The notes under the pieces were generated by a model that worked only from the letters and a program-made list of their open reading frames with translations, searched no databases and was not told the origin of the DNA. Both the position numbers and the translations under genes were made by a program. Shown in pieces: positions 6,741-14,145 of a stretch of DNA of 15,842 bases. Position 1 is the first letter of the stretch. Each line of letters begins with the position of its first letter. This DNA is from an uncultured bacterium (GTDB lineage Bacteria; Oederibacteriota; PGYV01; CAILUR01), in NCBI GenBank assembly GCA_903837445.1, contig CAILUR010000250.1:1-15842 (forward strand), read 5' to 3'.

Positions 6741-6760
6741 CATATTACAGGAGAAAGTAA

Positions 6761-7510
6761 ATGGCCGAAGCGGCGGAAGTATTAGGCGCACTTGTAAAAC
6801 TTCAAAAGATTGATACCTTTATTCACAATTTAAATGTAGAAAAGGAAGCTATAAGTAAACAGATTCTTTTAAAAAATGCGGAATTTGAAAATGCAAAACT
6901 TGGTTTTGATGAGAAGAAAAAGGCAACTGATGATCTTAAAAAACAAAAAGCAGGAATAGAACTTGAAATAAAACAGAAAGATGTAGATATTAAAGCGAAG
7001 GAAGCAAATTCGCATATGGTGAAAACCAACGACCAATTTAAACTTATGCAACTTGAAGTGGAACGCGATAAACAGGTAAAGAGAAAACTTGAAGACGATG
7101 AGATAATAATAATGGAAAAAGAAGAAGTGGGTATAAAGGTAATGAAAGAAGCGGAAAAAGACTATAAAGAAAAAGAAATTCTCATAAAAAATCAAATCAA
7201 AGCTTTGGAAACTGAAATATCACTTAAAGATAGCGCCATTGCTGGGGAAGCGGCAAACAGGGCTGCGGCCATAGAAGGAGTTAAAAAAATCGACAAAGTA
7301 ATAATTGACAGATATGAGAAAATTTTAAAAAACCGCAATGGCCTTGCCGTGGCAGAACTGATAAAAAACGAAAAAGGGTCGGTCTCGTGTGGCGGCTGCA
7401 AGTTGACCGTAAGGGCACAGGCTATGATAGAAGTCAGGAAAAAAGATAAAATATATAGTTGCGACAACTGCGCCAGAATTTGGGTGGTTACTGAAACGGA
7501 GCAGGAGTAA
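6761..7510 (+). CDS. coiled-coil protein with C-terminal C4 zinc ribbon
   Basis: A 249-residue cytosolic protein of the CT398-like coiled-coil/zinc-ribbon family (formerly DUF164). Residues about 15-185 are a long Lys/Glu-rich region with heptad-like hydrophobic spacing, expected to fold as an antiparallel coiled-coil hairpin. The C-terminus carries two CxxC pairs, C210/C213 (SCGGC) and C234/C237 (SCDNC), which should bind one zinc ion. Between the coil and the ribbon is a stretch like YEKILKNRNGLAVAELI, typical of the family. The molecular role is unknown; nucleic-acid or ribosome binding is often proposed for the zinc ribbon but is not shown here. ATG 6761 has the SD AGGAG (6749-6753) 7 nt upstream. 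It is the first gene after the operon promoter, 29 nt before kdsD. Confidence 0.85.
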   Translation: MAEAAEVLGALVKLQKIDTFIHNLNVEKEAISKQILLKNAEFENAKLGFDEKKKATDDLKKQKAGIELEIKQKDVDIKAKEANSHMVKTNDQFKLMQLEVERDKQVKRKLEDDEIIIMEKEEVGIKVMKEAEKDYKEKEILIKNQIKALETEISLKDSAIAGEAANRAAAIEGVKKIDKVIIDRYEKILKNRNGLAVAELIKNEKGSVSCGGCKLTVRAQAMIEVRKKDKIYSCDNCARIWVVTETEQE

Positions 7511-7539
7511 TAATTTTTAATAATAAAATAGAGGTTTTT

Positions 7540-8502
7540 ATGGACATAAAGGGCGAGATAAAAAGAGTTTTACAAATAGAGGCAGATGCGATAGCAGCGG
7601 CTATTTTAAAAATTAATGCGGATTATGAAAAAGCTTTAAACTTTATTATGACTTCCAAGGGGAAGGTAGTAGTCTCGGGCGTGGGCAAGTCGGGGCTTAT
7701 CGGGCAGAAAATAGCCTCTACTATGGCCTCCACTGGAACTCCAGCAATTTTTGTTCATCCCACAGAAGCCGCTCACGGCGACTTGGGTATGATTATGAAA
7801 AATGATGTGGTGATTCTCTTATCTCAAAGTGGAGAGACAGAAGAAACCATAGATTTAATTCCGTCCTTAAAACGCAAACTGATACCTATTATAGCCATAA
7901 CTGGAAAAGCGGATTCTTCTCTGGCAAAAGAAAGTGATGCTGTCCTTAATTCTCATATAGCGGAAGAGGCCTGCCCACACGGGCTTGCGCCTACGGCTTC
8001 CACTTCTGTCCAACTCGCGATAGGGGATGCCATTGCTGTCGCACTTTTAAAACTGCGCGGGTTTCAAAAAGAAGATTTTGCTATGTTACATCCAGGGGGC
8101 TCACTTGGAAAAAAACTTTTGTTAAAAGTAAAAGATGTTATGCACGAAGGCGAGGCAGTGCCAATGATAGGCGAAAATGAAACGCTTAAAAAGGCCTTGC
8201 TCGAAATGACTAAAAAAAGATTTGGGTGCGTGGCAGTGACAGGTCCTGACGGAAAAATGATTGGGATCTTTACAGATGGAGATTTGCGGCGTTTGCTTGA
8301 AAAAACAGCAAATCCTTTTGATATGAAAATGAAAGATATAATGATAGTAAATCCCAAGACCATAGGAGCGGAAGCCCTTGTGGTAAAAGCCCTCGCAATA
8401 ATGGAAGAAAAAACAATCACAGTCCTTATGGTGCCTGACGCGCAGGGCAAACCTTCAGGGGTCATACATTTGCATGATATATTAAAAGCAGGAGTGGTGT
8501 AG
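7540..8502 (+). CDS. kdsD: D-arabinose 5-phosphate isomerase KdsD
   Basis: KdsD converts ribulose 5-phosphate to arabinose 5-phosphate, the first committed precursor of Kdo in the LPS inner core. The protein is 320 residues, the usual length. An N-terminal SIS domain (about 40-170) contains VSGVGKSGLIGQK, HPTEAAHGDLG, the LSQSGETEE phosphate-binding loop and EEACPHGLAPTAST. The conserved HPGGSLGKK follows, with H184 at the position of the E. coli active-site histidine. Two CBS domains complete it (about 200-255 and 262-320, the second ending in VIHLHDILKAG). Start ATG 7540 has AGAGG 5 nt upstream. It lies in an operon with kdsC, as in many LPS-making bacteria. Confidence 0.95.
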   Translation: MDIKGEIKRVLQIEADAIAAAILKINADYEKALNFIMTSKGKVVVSGVGKSGLIGQKIASTMASTGTPAIFVHPTEAAHGDLGMIMKNDVVILLSQSGETEETIDLIPSLKRKLIPIIAITGKADSSLAKESDAVLNSHIAEEACPHGLAPTASTSVQLAIGDAIAVALLKLRGFQKEDFAMLHPGGSLGKKLLLKVKDVMHEGEAVPMIGENETLKKALLEMTKKRFGCVAVTGPDGKMIGIFTDGDLRRLLEKTANPFDMKMKDIMIVNPKTIGAEALVVKALAIMEEKTITVLMVPDAQGKPSGVIHLHDILKAGVV

Positions 8503-8581
8503 TAAACCAGCACCTACTGAATAACGCAATGACGACGCCAAATCATTTTTAGTTAAATTAAATTTAAAAACTGAGGATAAA

Positions 8582-9121
8582 ATGCCGAAAAATAAAAACA
8601 TCGACTCCAAAATAAAAAAAATAACTTTCATTATATTGGATGTGGATGGGGTGTTAAGTGATGGTTCCATAATAATAGCTTCGGATGGGACTGAAATAAA
8701 AAGTTTTAATGTGCGGGACGGTGCTGGAGTGGCATTGGCGCAGTATGTGGGAATAAAGTTCGCTATTATAACTGGACGAGCATCAAAGGCCATAACTTTG
8801 CGCGCTAAAGAACTCAAAATAGACGACCTCCACCAAGATATAATGGAAAAAGCAAAAACCTATGAAGAAATTAAAATAAAACACGGCTTAAAAGATGAGA
8901 ATATATGTTATGTAGGCGATGATGTGATTGACCTTCCTGTTTTTAAACGCTGTGGGTTTTCGGCATGTCCAAAGGATGCCGTAAAAGAAGTAGCCGTTCT
9001 TGCGGACTATGTCTGTAAAATAAAAGGTGGGCGCGGTTGTGTCAGGGAAGTCATAGAAGTGATATTGAAAAAACAGGGGCTTTGGGAAAAAGCTTTGAGG
9101 AAGTATCTGAGGAATGCCTAA
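8582..9121 (+). CDS. kdsC: 3-deoxy-D-manno-octulosonate 8-phosphate phosphatase KdsC
   Basis: KdsC removes the phosphate from Kdo 8-phosphate to give Kdo. It is a 179-residue C0-type HAD phosphatase without a cap domain, the normal length. Motif I is LDVDGVLSDG with nucleophile D20 and acid/base D22. Motif II is around IITGR, and motif IV is GDDVIDLP with D113 and D114. The C-terminal VCKIKGGRGCVREVIEVIL is typical of the family and contributes to the tetramer active site. Start ATG 8582 has the SD TGAGGA (about 8572-8577). A 79-nt gap without a visible terminator separates it from kdsD, and the gene overlaps the next one by 8 nt. KdsA and KdsB are not in the window. Confidence 0.95.
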   Translation: MPKNKNIDSKIKKITFIILDVDGVLSDGSIIIASDGTEIKSFNVRDGAGVALAQYVGIKFAIITGRASKAITLRAKELKIDDLHQDIMEKAKTYEEIKIKHGLKDENICYVGDDVIDLPVFKRCGFSACPKDAVKEVAVLADYVCKIKGGRGCVREVIEVILKKQGLWEKALRKYLRNA

Positions 9122-10010
9122 GCCTTTAATAAAACGCGTCAGAAACTTTACCCTATATTTAATAATACAATTTTTGAGAGGGGTGTTCTTTATAATTCCT
9201 TGGGCGGCGCGCATATGGGTGGGGAAAACGCTGGGAACTTTTGCGCGGCTAGTCATGAAAAAACAAAAAAAAATCATATTGAAAAACTTTGAACTTGCAT
9301 ATGGCAACAAGCTTGATGCGGTGGCAAGAGAAAAACTATTAAAGGAAAATTTCACTCATTATGGGATAAGCGTTTTTGAATTTATGAAATGCTCCACTCT
9401 GAGTGCGATAAAAGTAGCGGCATTGGTGACGGAGTTTGAAGGGGCCCAATATCTGGATGAAGCAAAGGCGGCTGGAAAAGGTGTGATAGCTGTTACGGCG
9501 CATTTAGGAAATTGGGAAATCTTACCACTTTTTATAGCAGTCCGCGGATATAAGGCGGGGGCGGTGGGGAAAAAACTTTTTGACGAGCGTATTGACACGA
9601 TTGTAAATGGCTCGCGGCGCAGGCAGGGAGTAATGATTTTTGACCGCGATTCTGCACCGATAGCGATGATAAAGGAATTGAAGAAAGGGCTGGTGCTTGG
9701 GCTCTTAGTGGATCAGGACACCAATGTGGATAGCGTGTTTGTGCCTTTTCTTGGAAAAATTGCAAAGACCCCATCGGCACCGGCGCTGATGGCAAAGAAG
9801 TTCGATTATCCGCTGGTGACTATTTTTATCACCCGCAGACCAGATGGAAAATATAAAGTAACTGTAAATAAGCCCATAGAAATAAAAGCAGAGGACACAC
9901 CGGAGAGCATTGCCACGGCTTACAATAAAGAAATAAGTGATGCCATTTACGCACAGCCCGAGCAGTGGGTATGGTTGCATGACAGGTGGAAAAGTCCACC
10001 CATAAATTAA
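9114..10010 (+). CDS. LpxL/HtrB-type lipid A acyltransferase
   Basis: A 298-residue member of the LpxL/LpxM lysophospholipid acyltransferase family, which transfers an acyl chain to Kdo2-lipid A precursors at the inner membrane. A hydrophobic N-terminal segment (about 11-36) would anchor it. The catalytic HX4E motif is H130-LGNW-E135. Later family landmarks are LGLLVDQD, a positively charged SRRRQG, and the C-terminal QPEQWVWLHDRWK. Which acyl position it modifies cannot be read from sequence. Start ATG 9114 lies inside kdsC, 8 nt before its end. The nearest SDs are GAGG 1 nt and 13 nt upstream, both poor spacings, so it may depend on translational coupling. A later Met (residue 48) would lose the membrane anchor and is unlikely. 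Placement between kdsC and lptC ties it to LPS assembly. Confidence 0.9.
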   Translation: MPKPLIKRVRNFTLYLIIQFLRGVFFIIPWAARIWVGKTLGTFARLVMKKQKKIILKNFELAYGNKLDAVAREKLLKENFTHYGISVFEFMKCSTLSAIKVAALVTEFEGAQYLDEAKAAGKGVIAVTAHLGNWEILPLFIAVRGYKAGAVGKKLFDERIDTIVNGSRRRQGVMIFDRDSAPIAMIKELKKGLVLGLLVDQDTNVDSVFVPFLGKIAKTPSAPALMAKKFDYPLVTIFITRRPDGKYKVTVNKPIEIKAEDTPESIATAYNKEISDAIYAQPEQWVWLHDRWKSPPIN

Positions 10011-10019
10011 AGGATAACA

Positions 10020-10589
10020 ATGAAAAAAGAAAAAGTGTTGAAAAGGATAAATATAATATGTGGTGTTTTTATAGTGGCGCTATTGTGTACCTCTTGCGGA
10101 GGGGAAGAAAAAATACAGCCAAAACTTCCAGTAGGGGATAAAATAGAAAACATTCCAAGCTATGTAATGGTAGGGTTTAAAATGGAAGCCACTGAAGGGG
10201 CTAAAAAAAAGTGGGAGTTTGAGGCAAAGACCGCTCAGGTTTTAGAAATGAAGAAAAAATCTTATGCCCAATCTGTAAGGATAAAATATTTCCAACCAGA
10301 TGGGAAGTTTTCATATCTGACGGGAGACCGCGCTATTCTCAGCACAGATACCAATTTTATGGAAATAACTGGGAATGTGGAATTGACAGGAGCGGATGGA
10401 GTGCGCATGCAAACGCAGAAACTTTTTTGGGATGATAAAATAAAAAAACTTTATACAGATGCAGCCGTGACCATTATAAGAAAAAATTCAACCCTCAGCG
10501 GAGTCGGTTTTGAATCCGATATCTCCATGAAAAATATGATAATTAAAAAAGGGGTAAAACTGAGGGCGGAACAACTTGGTACAGAATAA
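10020..10589 (+). CDS. lptC: LptC-like LPS export protein, predicted lipoprotein
   Basis: LptC sits on the periplasmic face of the inner membrane and passes LPS from the LptBFG extractor to LptA. The 189 residues match the family length. A basic N-terminus and hydrophobic segment end in CTSC, with C26 as the probable lipidated cysteine. The -3 residue is Cys rather than Leu, so the lipobox is imperfect and a plain membrane anchor remains possible. The folded part begins near YVMVGFKMEATEGAKKKWEF and has the repetitive beta-strand pattern of the OstA/LptC jelly roll, with GDRAILSTDTNFMEITGNVEL near its centre. ATG 10020 follows the acyltransferase stop by 9 nt with AAGGA upstream. Position right before the lptA- and lptB-like genes supports the assignment. 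Confidence 0.85.
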   Translation: MKKEKVLKRINIICGVFIVALLCTSCGGEEKIQPKLPVGDKIENIPSYVMVGFKMEATEGAKKKWEFEAKTAQVLEMKKKSYAQSVRIKYFQPDGKFSYLTGDRAILSTDTNFMEITGNVELTGADGVRMQTQKLFWDDKIKKLYTDAAVTIIRKNSTLSGVGFESDISMKNMIIKKGVKLRAEQLGTE

Positions 10590-11445
10590 ATTATTTTTTA
10601 TTTTGATGTTAATGTTTATATTTACAGGTTGTTTGAGATTAGATGATAGTAAGTATAGGGATGTGTATATAAAAAGCGTTTCTCAGATAGTGGCTGAAAA
10701 AGATAATTTGAAAGGAGCCCTCTCTGCGGAAGGAAATGTGACTCCTACTGCCATAGCGCAAGTGCAGGGGAAGGTAAGCACATTAAAAACTAAGAAAAAA
10801 CTTAAAGTGAGGGTGGTGGAAGTGGGCTCAGATACCCTTAATTTTAATAATGAAAATAAAAAAGCAATCTTTAGAGGTAATGTGATTGTAAATACCGAAG
10901 ATATTAGAATCCTTTGCACGGAACTGGATAGCGAAAATTATCAGCAAGATGCCGAGGCCAAAGGGAATGTGAGCGTAGTTTATAAAAAACAGGGAATGAA
11001 AATGACTTGTAAATATATGAAGTATAAAGACAACCTAAACAATGTCACGGCGTATGAAAATGTTTACGCGACCAAAATCCTGCCAGATGGAAATACGCTT
11101 ACCATGCACGCAGATGAAGTGAATTTTAACACTCGCGAACAGACGCTTACCGCTTATAAAAAGGATAAAAAGGTAAAAATAGAGCTTAAAGATTTGGTGG
11201 CATTTTCAGAAAAAGTTGTGTACAATGAAAATGATAAAAAAATATATATGACCGGAGAGCCTATAGTAAGGAAGAAAAGCAGTTATTTTCTATCGGATGT
11301 CATAGTGTTGGACACTTTGAGCAAACTTTTTGTAATGAAAAACAGCATATGGTCAAAACTTTTTTATAAGGAATTTGAAGAAACCAACAAGGAGCTTGTA
11401 AGTGAAAATTCTAAGAACCTCACACCTCGTAAAAACATACAATAA
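10576..11445 (+). CDS. lptA: LptA/OstA-like LPS transport protein with lipoprotein signal
   Basis: A 289-residue protein with the OstA/LptA-type repeated beta-strand pattern, for example DTLNFNNENKKAIFRGNVIV, a DSENYQQDAEAKGNVSVVY unit, and MHADEVNFNTREQTLTA. LptA polymerises across the periplasm to carry LPS to LptD. It is about 100 residues longer than E. coli LptA. Start choice matters: TTG 10576 gives an N-terminus with one lysine, a hydrophobic stretch and FTGC with C19 as probable lipidation site. The first ATG (10606) would leave only eight residues before the cysteine, too short for a signal. GAGGG (10562-10566) lies 9 nt before the TTG. It overlaps the lptC end by 14 nt and lptB by 44 nt. 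A lipidated LptA would be unusual, and the protein could instead be a second LptC-like or bridge component. Confidence 0.75.
   Translation: MVQNKLFFILMLMFIFTGCLRLDDSKYRDVYIKSVSQIVAEKDNLKGALSAEGNVTPTAIAQVQGKVSTLKTKKKLKVRVVEVGSDTLNFNNENKKAIFRGNVIVNTEDIRILCTELDSENYQQDAEAKGNVSVVYKKQGMKMTCKYMKYKDNLNNVTAYENVYATKILPDGNTLTMHADEVNFNTREQTLTAYKKDKKVKIELKDLVAFSEKVVYNENDKKIYMTGEPIVRKKSSYFLSDVIVLDTLSKLFVMKNSIWSKLFYKEFEETNKELVSENSKNLTPRKNIQ
11389..11394 (+). promoter_or_regulatory. RBS of lptB inside the lptA-like gene
   Basis: AAGGAG lies 7 nt before GTG 11402, ideal spacing and the strongest SD in the operon. It is within the coding part of the upstream gene, so ribosomes finishing that gene pass over it. 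Confidence 0.75.
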
Positions 11446-12136
11446 AAAAAGAGTAGTGAACGATGTCTGCGTAGAAGTCGAGCAGGGCGAGATAGTAGGC
11501 TTGCTTGGACCCAATGGCGCCGGAAAAACCACTACTTTTTATATGGTCTTAGGCGTTATCCAACCAGATGGCGGCGATATAATTTTACAAGATGGAGAAA
11601 ACTCACAAATTATAACGGGATTTCCTATGTTTAAAAGGGCGCTTATGGGAATCAGTTATCTTTCTCAAGAACCTTCTATTTTTCGTCGTTTGACAGTGGA
11701 AGAAAATATTATGGCGGTGCTGGAGTTTACAAAACTTGACGAGATAGAAAAAAAGAAACGGCTTGAAAAACTGCTGGAAGAATTTAAAATAGGGCACCTT
11801 TCAAAACAAAAAGCATATACTTTATCAGGGGGAGAACGCCGCAGAGTGGAAATAGCGAGGTCCCTTGTCTTATCTCCAAGTTTTATTCTGTTGGATGAAC
11901 CCTTTGTGGGAATAGATCCGATAGCGGTTTTTGATATACAAAACATTATTAGAGATTTGAAGAAAAAAGGCATAGGTATTCTTATTACAGACCATAATGT
12001 CCGGGAAACTCTTTCCATAACCGATAGGGCATACATACTTTATGAAGGTAAAATTCTTATGTCCGGTACTGCGGCAAAACTTTCTAAAGATAAAAAAGCC
12101 CGTGAAATTTATCTTGGTGAAAAATTTACGCTATGA
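11402..12136 (+). CDS. lptB: LPS export ABC transporter ATPase LptB
   Basis: LptB is the cytoplasmic ATPase that powers LPS extraction from the inner membrane with LptF and LptG. The 244 residues match the family. Walker A GPNGAGKTT (36-44) is followed by the LptB-typical TFYMVLG. The Q-loop region is SYLSQEPSIFRRLTVEENI, the signature LSGGE (141-145), Walker B has D165-E166 in LLDEPFVGIDPI, and the H-loop is TDHNVRET. The GTG start at 11402 has AAGGAG 7 nt upstream, and its N-terminus (SHLVKTYNKKRVVNDV) aligns with the start of known LptB proteins, so the 44-nt overlap with the upstream gene is real and not an annotation artefact. It overlaps the next gene by 4 nt (ATGA). LptF and LptG are not in the window. 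Confidence 0.96.
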   Translation: MKILRTSHLVKTYNKKRVVNDVCVEVEQGEIVGLLGPNGAGKTTTFYMVLGVIQPDGGDIILQDGENSQIITGFPMFKRALMGISYLSQEPSIFRRLTVEENIMAVLEFTKLDEIEKKKRLEKLLEEFKIGHLSKQKAYTLSGGERRRVEIARSLVLSPSFILLDEPFVGIDPIAVFDIQNIIRDLKKKGIGILITDHNVRETLSITDRAYILYEGKILMSGTAAKLSKDKKAREIYLGEKFTL

Positions 12137-14145
12137 GTAAGTTTTTTTTAGCAATGGGCTTTATGTTTTTTTGCGGTAGCATAAATGCTGACATTCTCTC
12201 CCCCTATTATACGGACACAAGTAAAGCCATAGCTTACTATTCTGAAATTGCCGACAAAGACTCCAACAACATAGGAAATTATTATGACCTTGCGTCTGTC
12301 TTTAAAGAATTTGGGGAAAATGATAGGGCAGTGGATGCGTATAGGCAGATAGTAATGCGCAGGCCCAAAGAAGTGCGGTCACATTTTGAACTCGCTAAGG
12401 CATATTATTTTACAGGGGATTACAAAAATGCCGAAGAAGAAATAAACGCTGTGATCATAACGGGGAAAGAAAATTGGGAAGTAAGTTTTTGGAGTGGTTG
12501 CATATTGATAGAAGAGGGCAGGTTTGACGAGGCCATAGATACTCTGGCAAAAGGGTTAAATGAAGATGACAGGAAAAATGTGGTCTATATAAAATTAGCG
12601 CAAGCATATGAAAGGAAAAACGATTATCTTAAAGCCATTGAAAATTATAAAAATGCCTTGGATGCCGATAAAACCCATATAGAACTGAATGAAAAAATTG
12701 CTCTGTTGTATGAAAAAACGCAAAATATAGTATCGGCTTTCAAGTATGGGAACAAGCTGGGAGATATAGATACTAAGGATAAAAACATATCGGAAAAAAT
12801 AAAAGAACTTAAAGCCCTTTACCCCGAGATAAAAAAAATAATTGAAGGCTGGGAAGATAAAAAACAAAAAGACAGAGCAGAATATATGCCCCCGGCACGG
12901 CTACCTATAGAAAAGGGAGAGGCCATTCCCAAAGTTAAAATAGGAGTGCTTAAAGATGTTGTTGGAGTGCGGTTTAAATGTGGCGCTGATTTTAAGGTCT
13001 ATGACCCAACACAGACTATGATTTTTACTGGAGAAAAACTCAAAGAGTATAATATCGTGGTGGAAGGAAAAAAAGCGTATATCAGTCTTGCTGGCAAGGA
13101 AACTTCTAAAAAATATTTTGATAATGAAATATATATTACGAAAGATGAACAGGCGGCTACCACTGCGGTGTACGGGGTGAAATACGGAGAGGGTTTTTAT
13201 TGGGCGAAAAAAGTTGACACAAGTTATCGTGGGGATTTTATCGCAAAACTCGAGAATGAAAAATTGACCTTTATCAATGACTTGAATGTGGAAGAATATC
13301 TTTACGGAGTGATAGTTGCGGAAATGCCTGCGTCCTGGCCGTTGGAAGCGCTAAAGGTGCAAGCGGTAGCTGCAAGGACCTATACTTTTCGGAATATGAA
13401 AAAACACAAAAAAGAAGGTTATGATTTGTGTGCCCAACAGCATTGTGCTGTTTACGAAGGGCTGACAAAAGAAGAAAAATACGCAGTCCAGGCTGTGGAT
13501 GAAACCCGCGGGGAACTGCTGTATTCGGCTGACAATGATATTATGGATACTTTTTTTCATCACAGTTGTGGCGGGCATACCGAAGATGCCTACGATGTCT
13601 GGGGTTTTAAACATGTAAAAGGGTTGGAGGGCATTTATGATTCCAACGATGCAAAGTGGAACTTTCCGCTCTCTCCTTTTTGGATGGAAGAATGGGTGCG
13701 CACACTCCCTGATGTATATTGCAAGGTGGATGGCAGAGGTGAGGTTTCTTTTCGGTGGATAAGATATTTGGACGGGGAAGGGCTGGCATATTTTGTAAAC
13801 AGAATGTATCCACTGGGGAAAATACAAAAACTGGAACCTGTAAAACGCAGTAAAAATGGCTCAATTACGAAAGTTTTAATAGAAGGGGATAAAGGCTCAA
13901 AAATAGTAAATTTTGATCAGATAAGAAATGCCCTGGGGAAACTTAGGAGCAATGTAATAAAGTGGGAATATACTAAAGATGCTTCTGGCTATATAAAAGA
14001 AATATTTATTTATGGGGCGGGCTGGGGGCACAATGTAGGAATGTGTCAGCGCGGGGCGAGAGGCATGGCAGAAAAAGATAAAAAATATAAAGAAATACTT
14101 TATCATTACTATAAAGGAAGTTATATCATAAAAAAGTATCAGTAA
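12133..14145 (+). CDS. TPR-SpoIID fusion, probable secreted peptidoglycan glycan hydrolase
   Basis: A 670-residue predicted periplasmic protein. A signal peptide (SKFFLAMGFMFFCGSINA, cleavage near residue 20) precedes four to five TPR-like repeats (about 33-195; for example NDYLKAIENYKNALDADKTH), a Lys/Glu-rich linker, a beta-rich region (about 270-380) and a SpoIID/LytB domain (about 385-665). SpoIID is a lytic transglycosylase acting on denuded glycan strands in sporulation. Here the catalytic-type glutamate is E397 in AEMPASWPLEALKVQAVAAR. Other landmarks are CAQQHCAVYEG, the metal-type HHSCGGHTE and the C-terminal GAGWGHNVGMCQRGARGMA. Start ATG 12133 overlaps lptB by 4 nt, so it is translationally coupled. 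No other sporulation gene is present, so a role in vegetative wall remodelling is inferred. TPRs probably mediate protein contacts. Confidence 0.88.
   Translation: MSKFFLAMGFMFFCGSINADILSPYYTDTSKAIAYYSEIADKDSNNIGNYYDLASVFKEFGENDRAVDAYRQIVMRRPKEVRSHFELAKAYYFTGDYKNAEEEINAVIITGKENWEVSFWSGCILIEEGRFDEAIDTLAKGLNEDDRKNVVYIKLAQAYERKNDYLKAIENYKNALDADKTHIELNEKIALLYEKTQNIVSAFKYGNKLGDIDTKDKNISEKIKELKALYPEIKKIIEGWEDKKQKDRAEYMPPARLPIEKGEAIPKVKIGVLKDVVGVRFKCGADFKVYDPTQTMIFTGEKLKEYNIVVEGKKAYISLAGKETSKKYFDNEIYITKDEQAATTAVYGVKYGEGFYWAKKVDTSYRGDFIAKLENEKLTFINDLNVEEYLYGVIVAEMPASWPLEALKVQAVAARTYTFRNMKKHKKEGYDLCAQQHCAVYEGLTKEEKYAVQAVDETRGELLYSADNDIMDTFFHHSCGGHTEDAYDVWGFKHVKGLEGIYDSNDAKWNFPLSPFWMEEWVRTLPDVYCKVDGRGEVSFRWIRYLDGEGLAYFVNRMYPLGKIQKLEPVKRSKNGSITKVLIEGDKGSKIVNFDQIRNALGKLRSNVIKWEYTKDASGYIKEIFIYGAGWGHNVGMCQRGARGMAEKDKKYKEILYHYYKGSYIIKKYQ

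Larger units (their letters stand above)
6547..6760 (+). other. gene-free structured gap before the envelope operon
   Basis: No ORF with a plausible start and RBS was found. The gap holds, in order, the glgB terminator (6567-6603), a perfect 7-bp hairpin GTAATAG/CTATTAC (6623-6629 and 6635-6641, loop of 5), a promoter (6651-6680) and a leader hairpin (6705-6740). The heptamer GTAATAG also occurs at 6553-6559, so the CTATTAC arm could alternatively pair upstream and enclose the terminator. Confidence 0.6.

Noticed and set aside
6547..6760. RNase P RNA or another known small RNA gene beside the zinc-ribbon gene
   Set aside because: The gap is too short for RNase P RNA and shows none of its conserved core sequences. 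The structures seen are explained by a terminator and a leader hairpin.
8064..8513. Minus-strand open frame opposite kdsD
   Set aside because: It lies almost wholly antisense to the conserved CBS domains of KdsD, has Ser/Ile/Phe-rich content typical of antisense frames, and has no promoter or RBS.
13351..13827. Minus-strand open frame opposite the SpoIID domain
   Set aside because: The plus strand encodes conserved SpoIID motifs across the same bases, and the antisense product has no recognisable domain.
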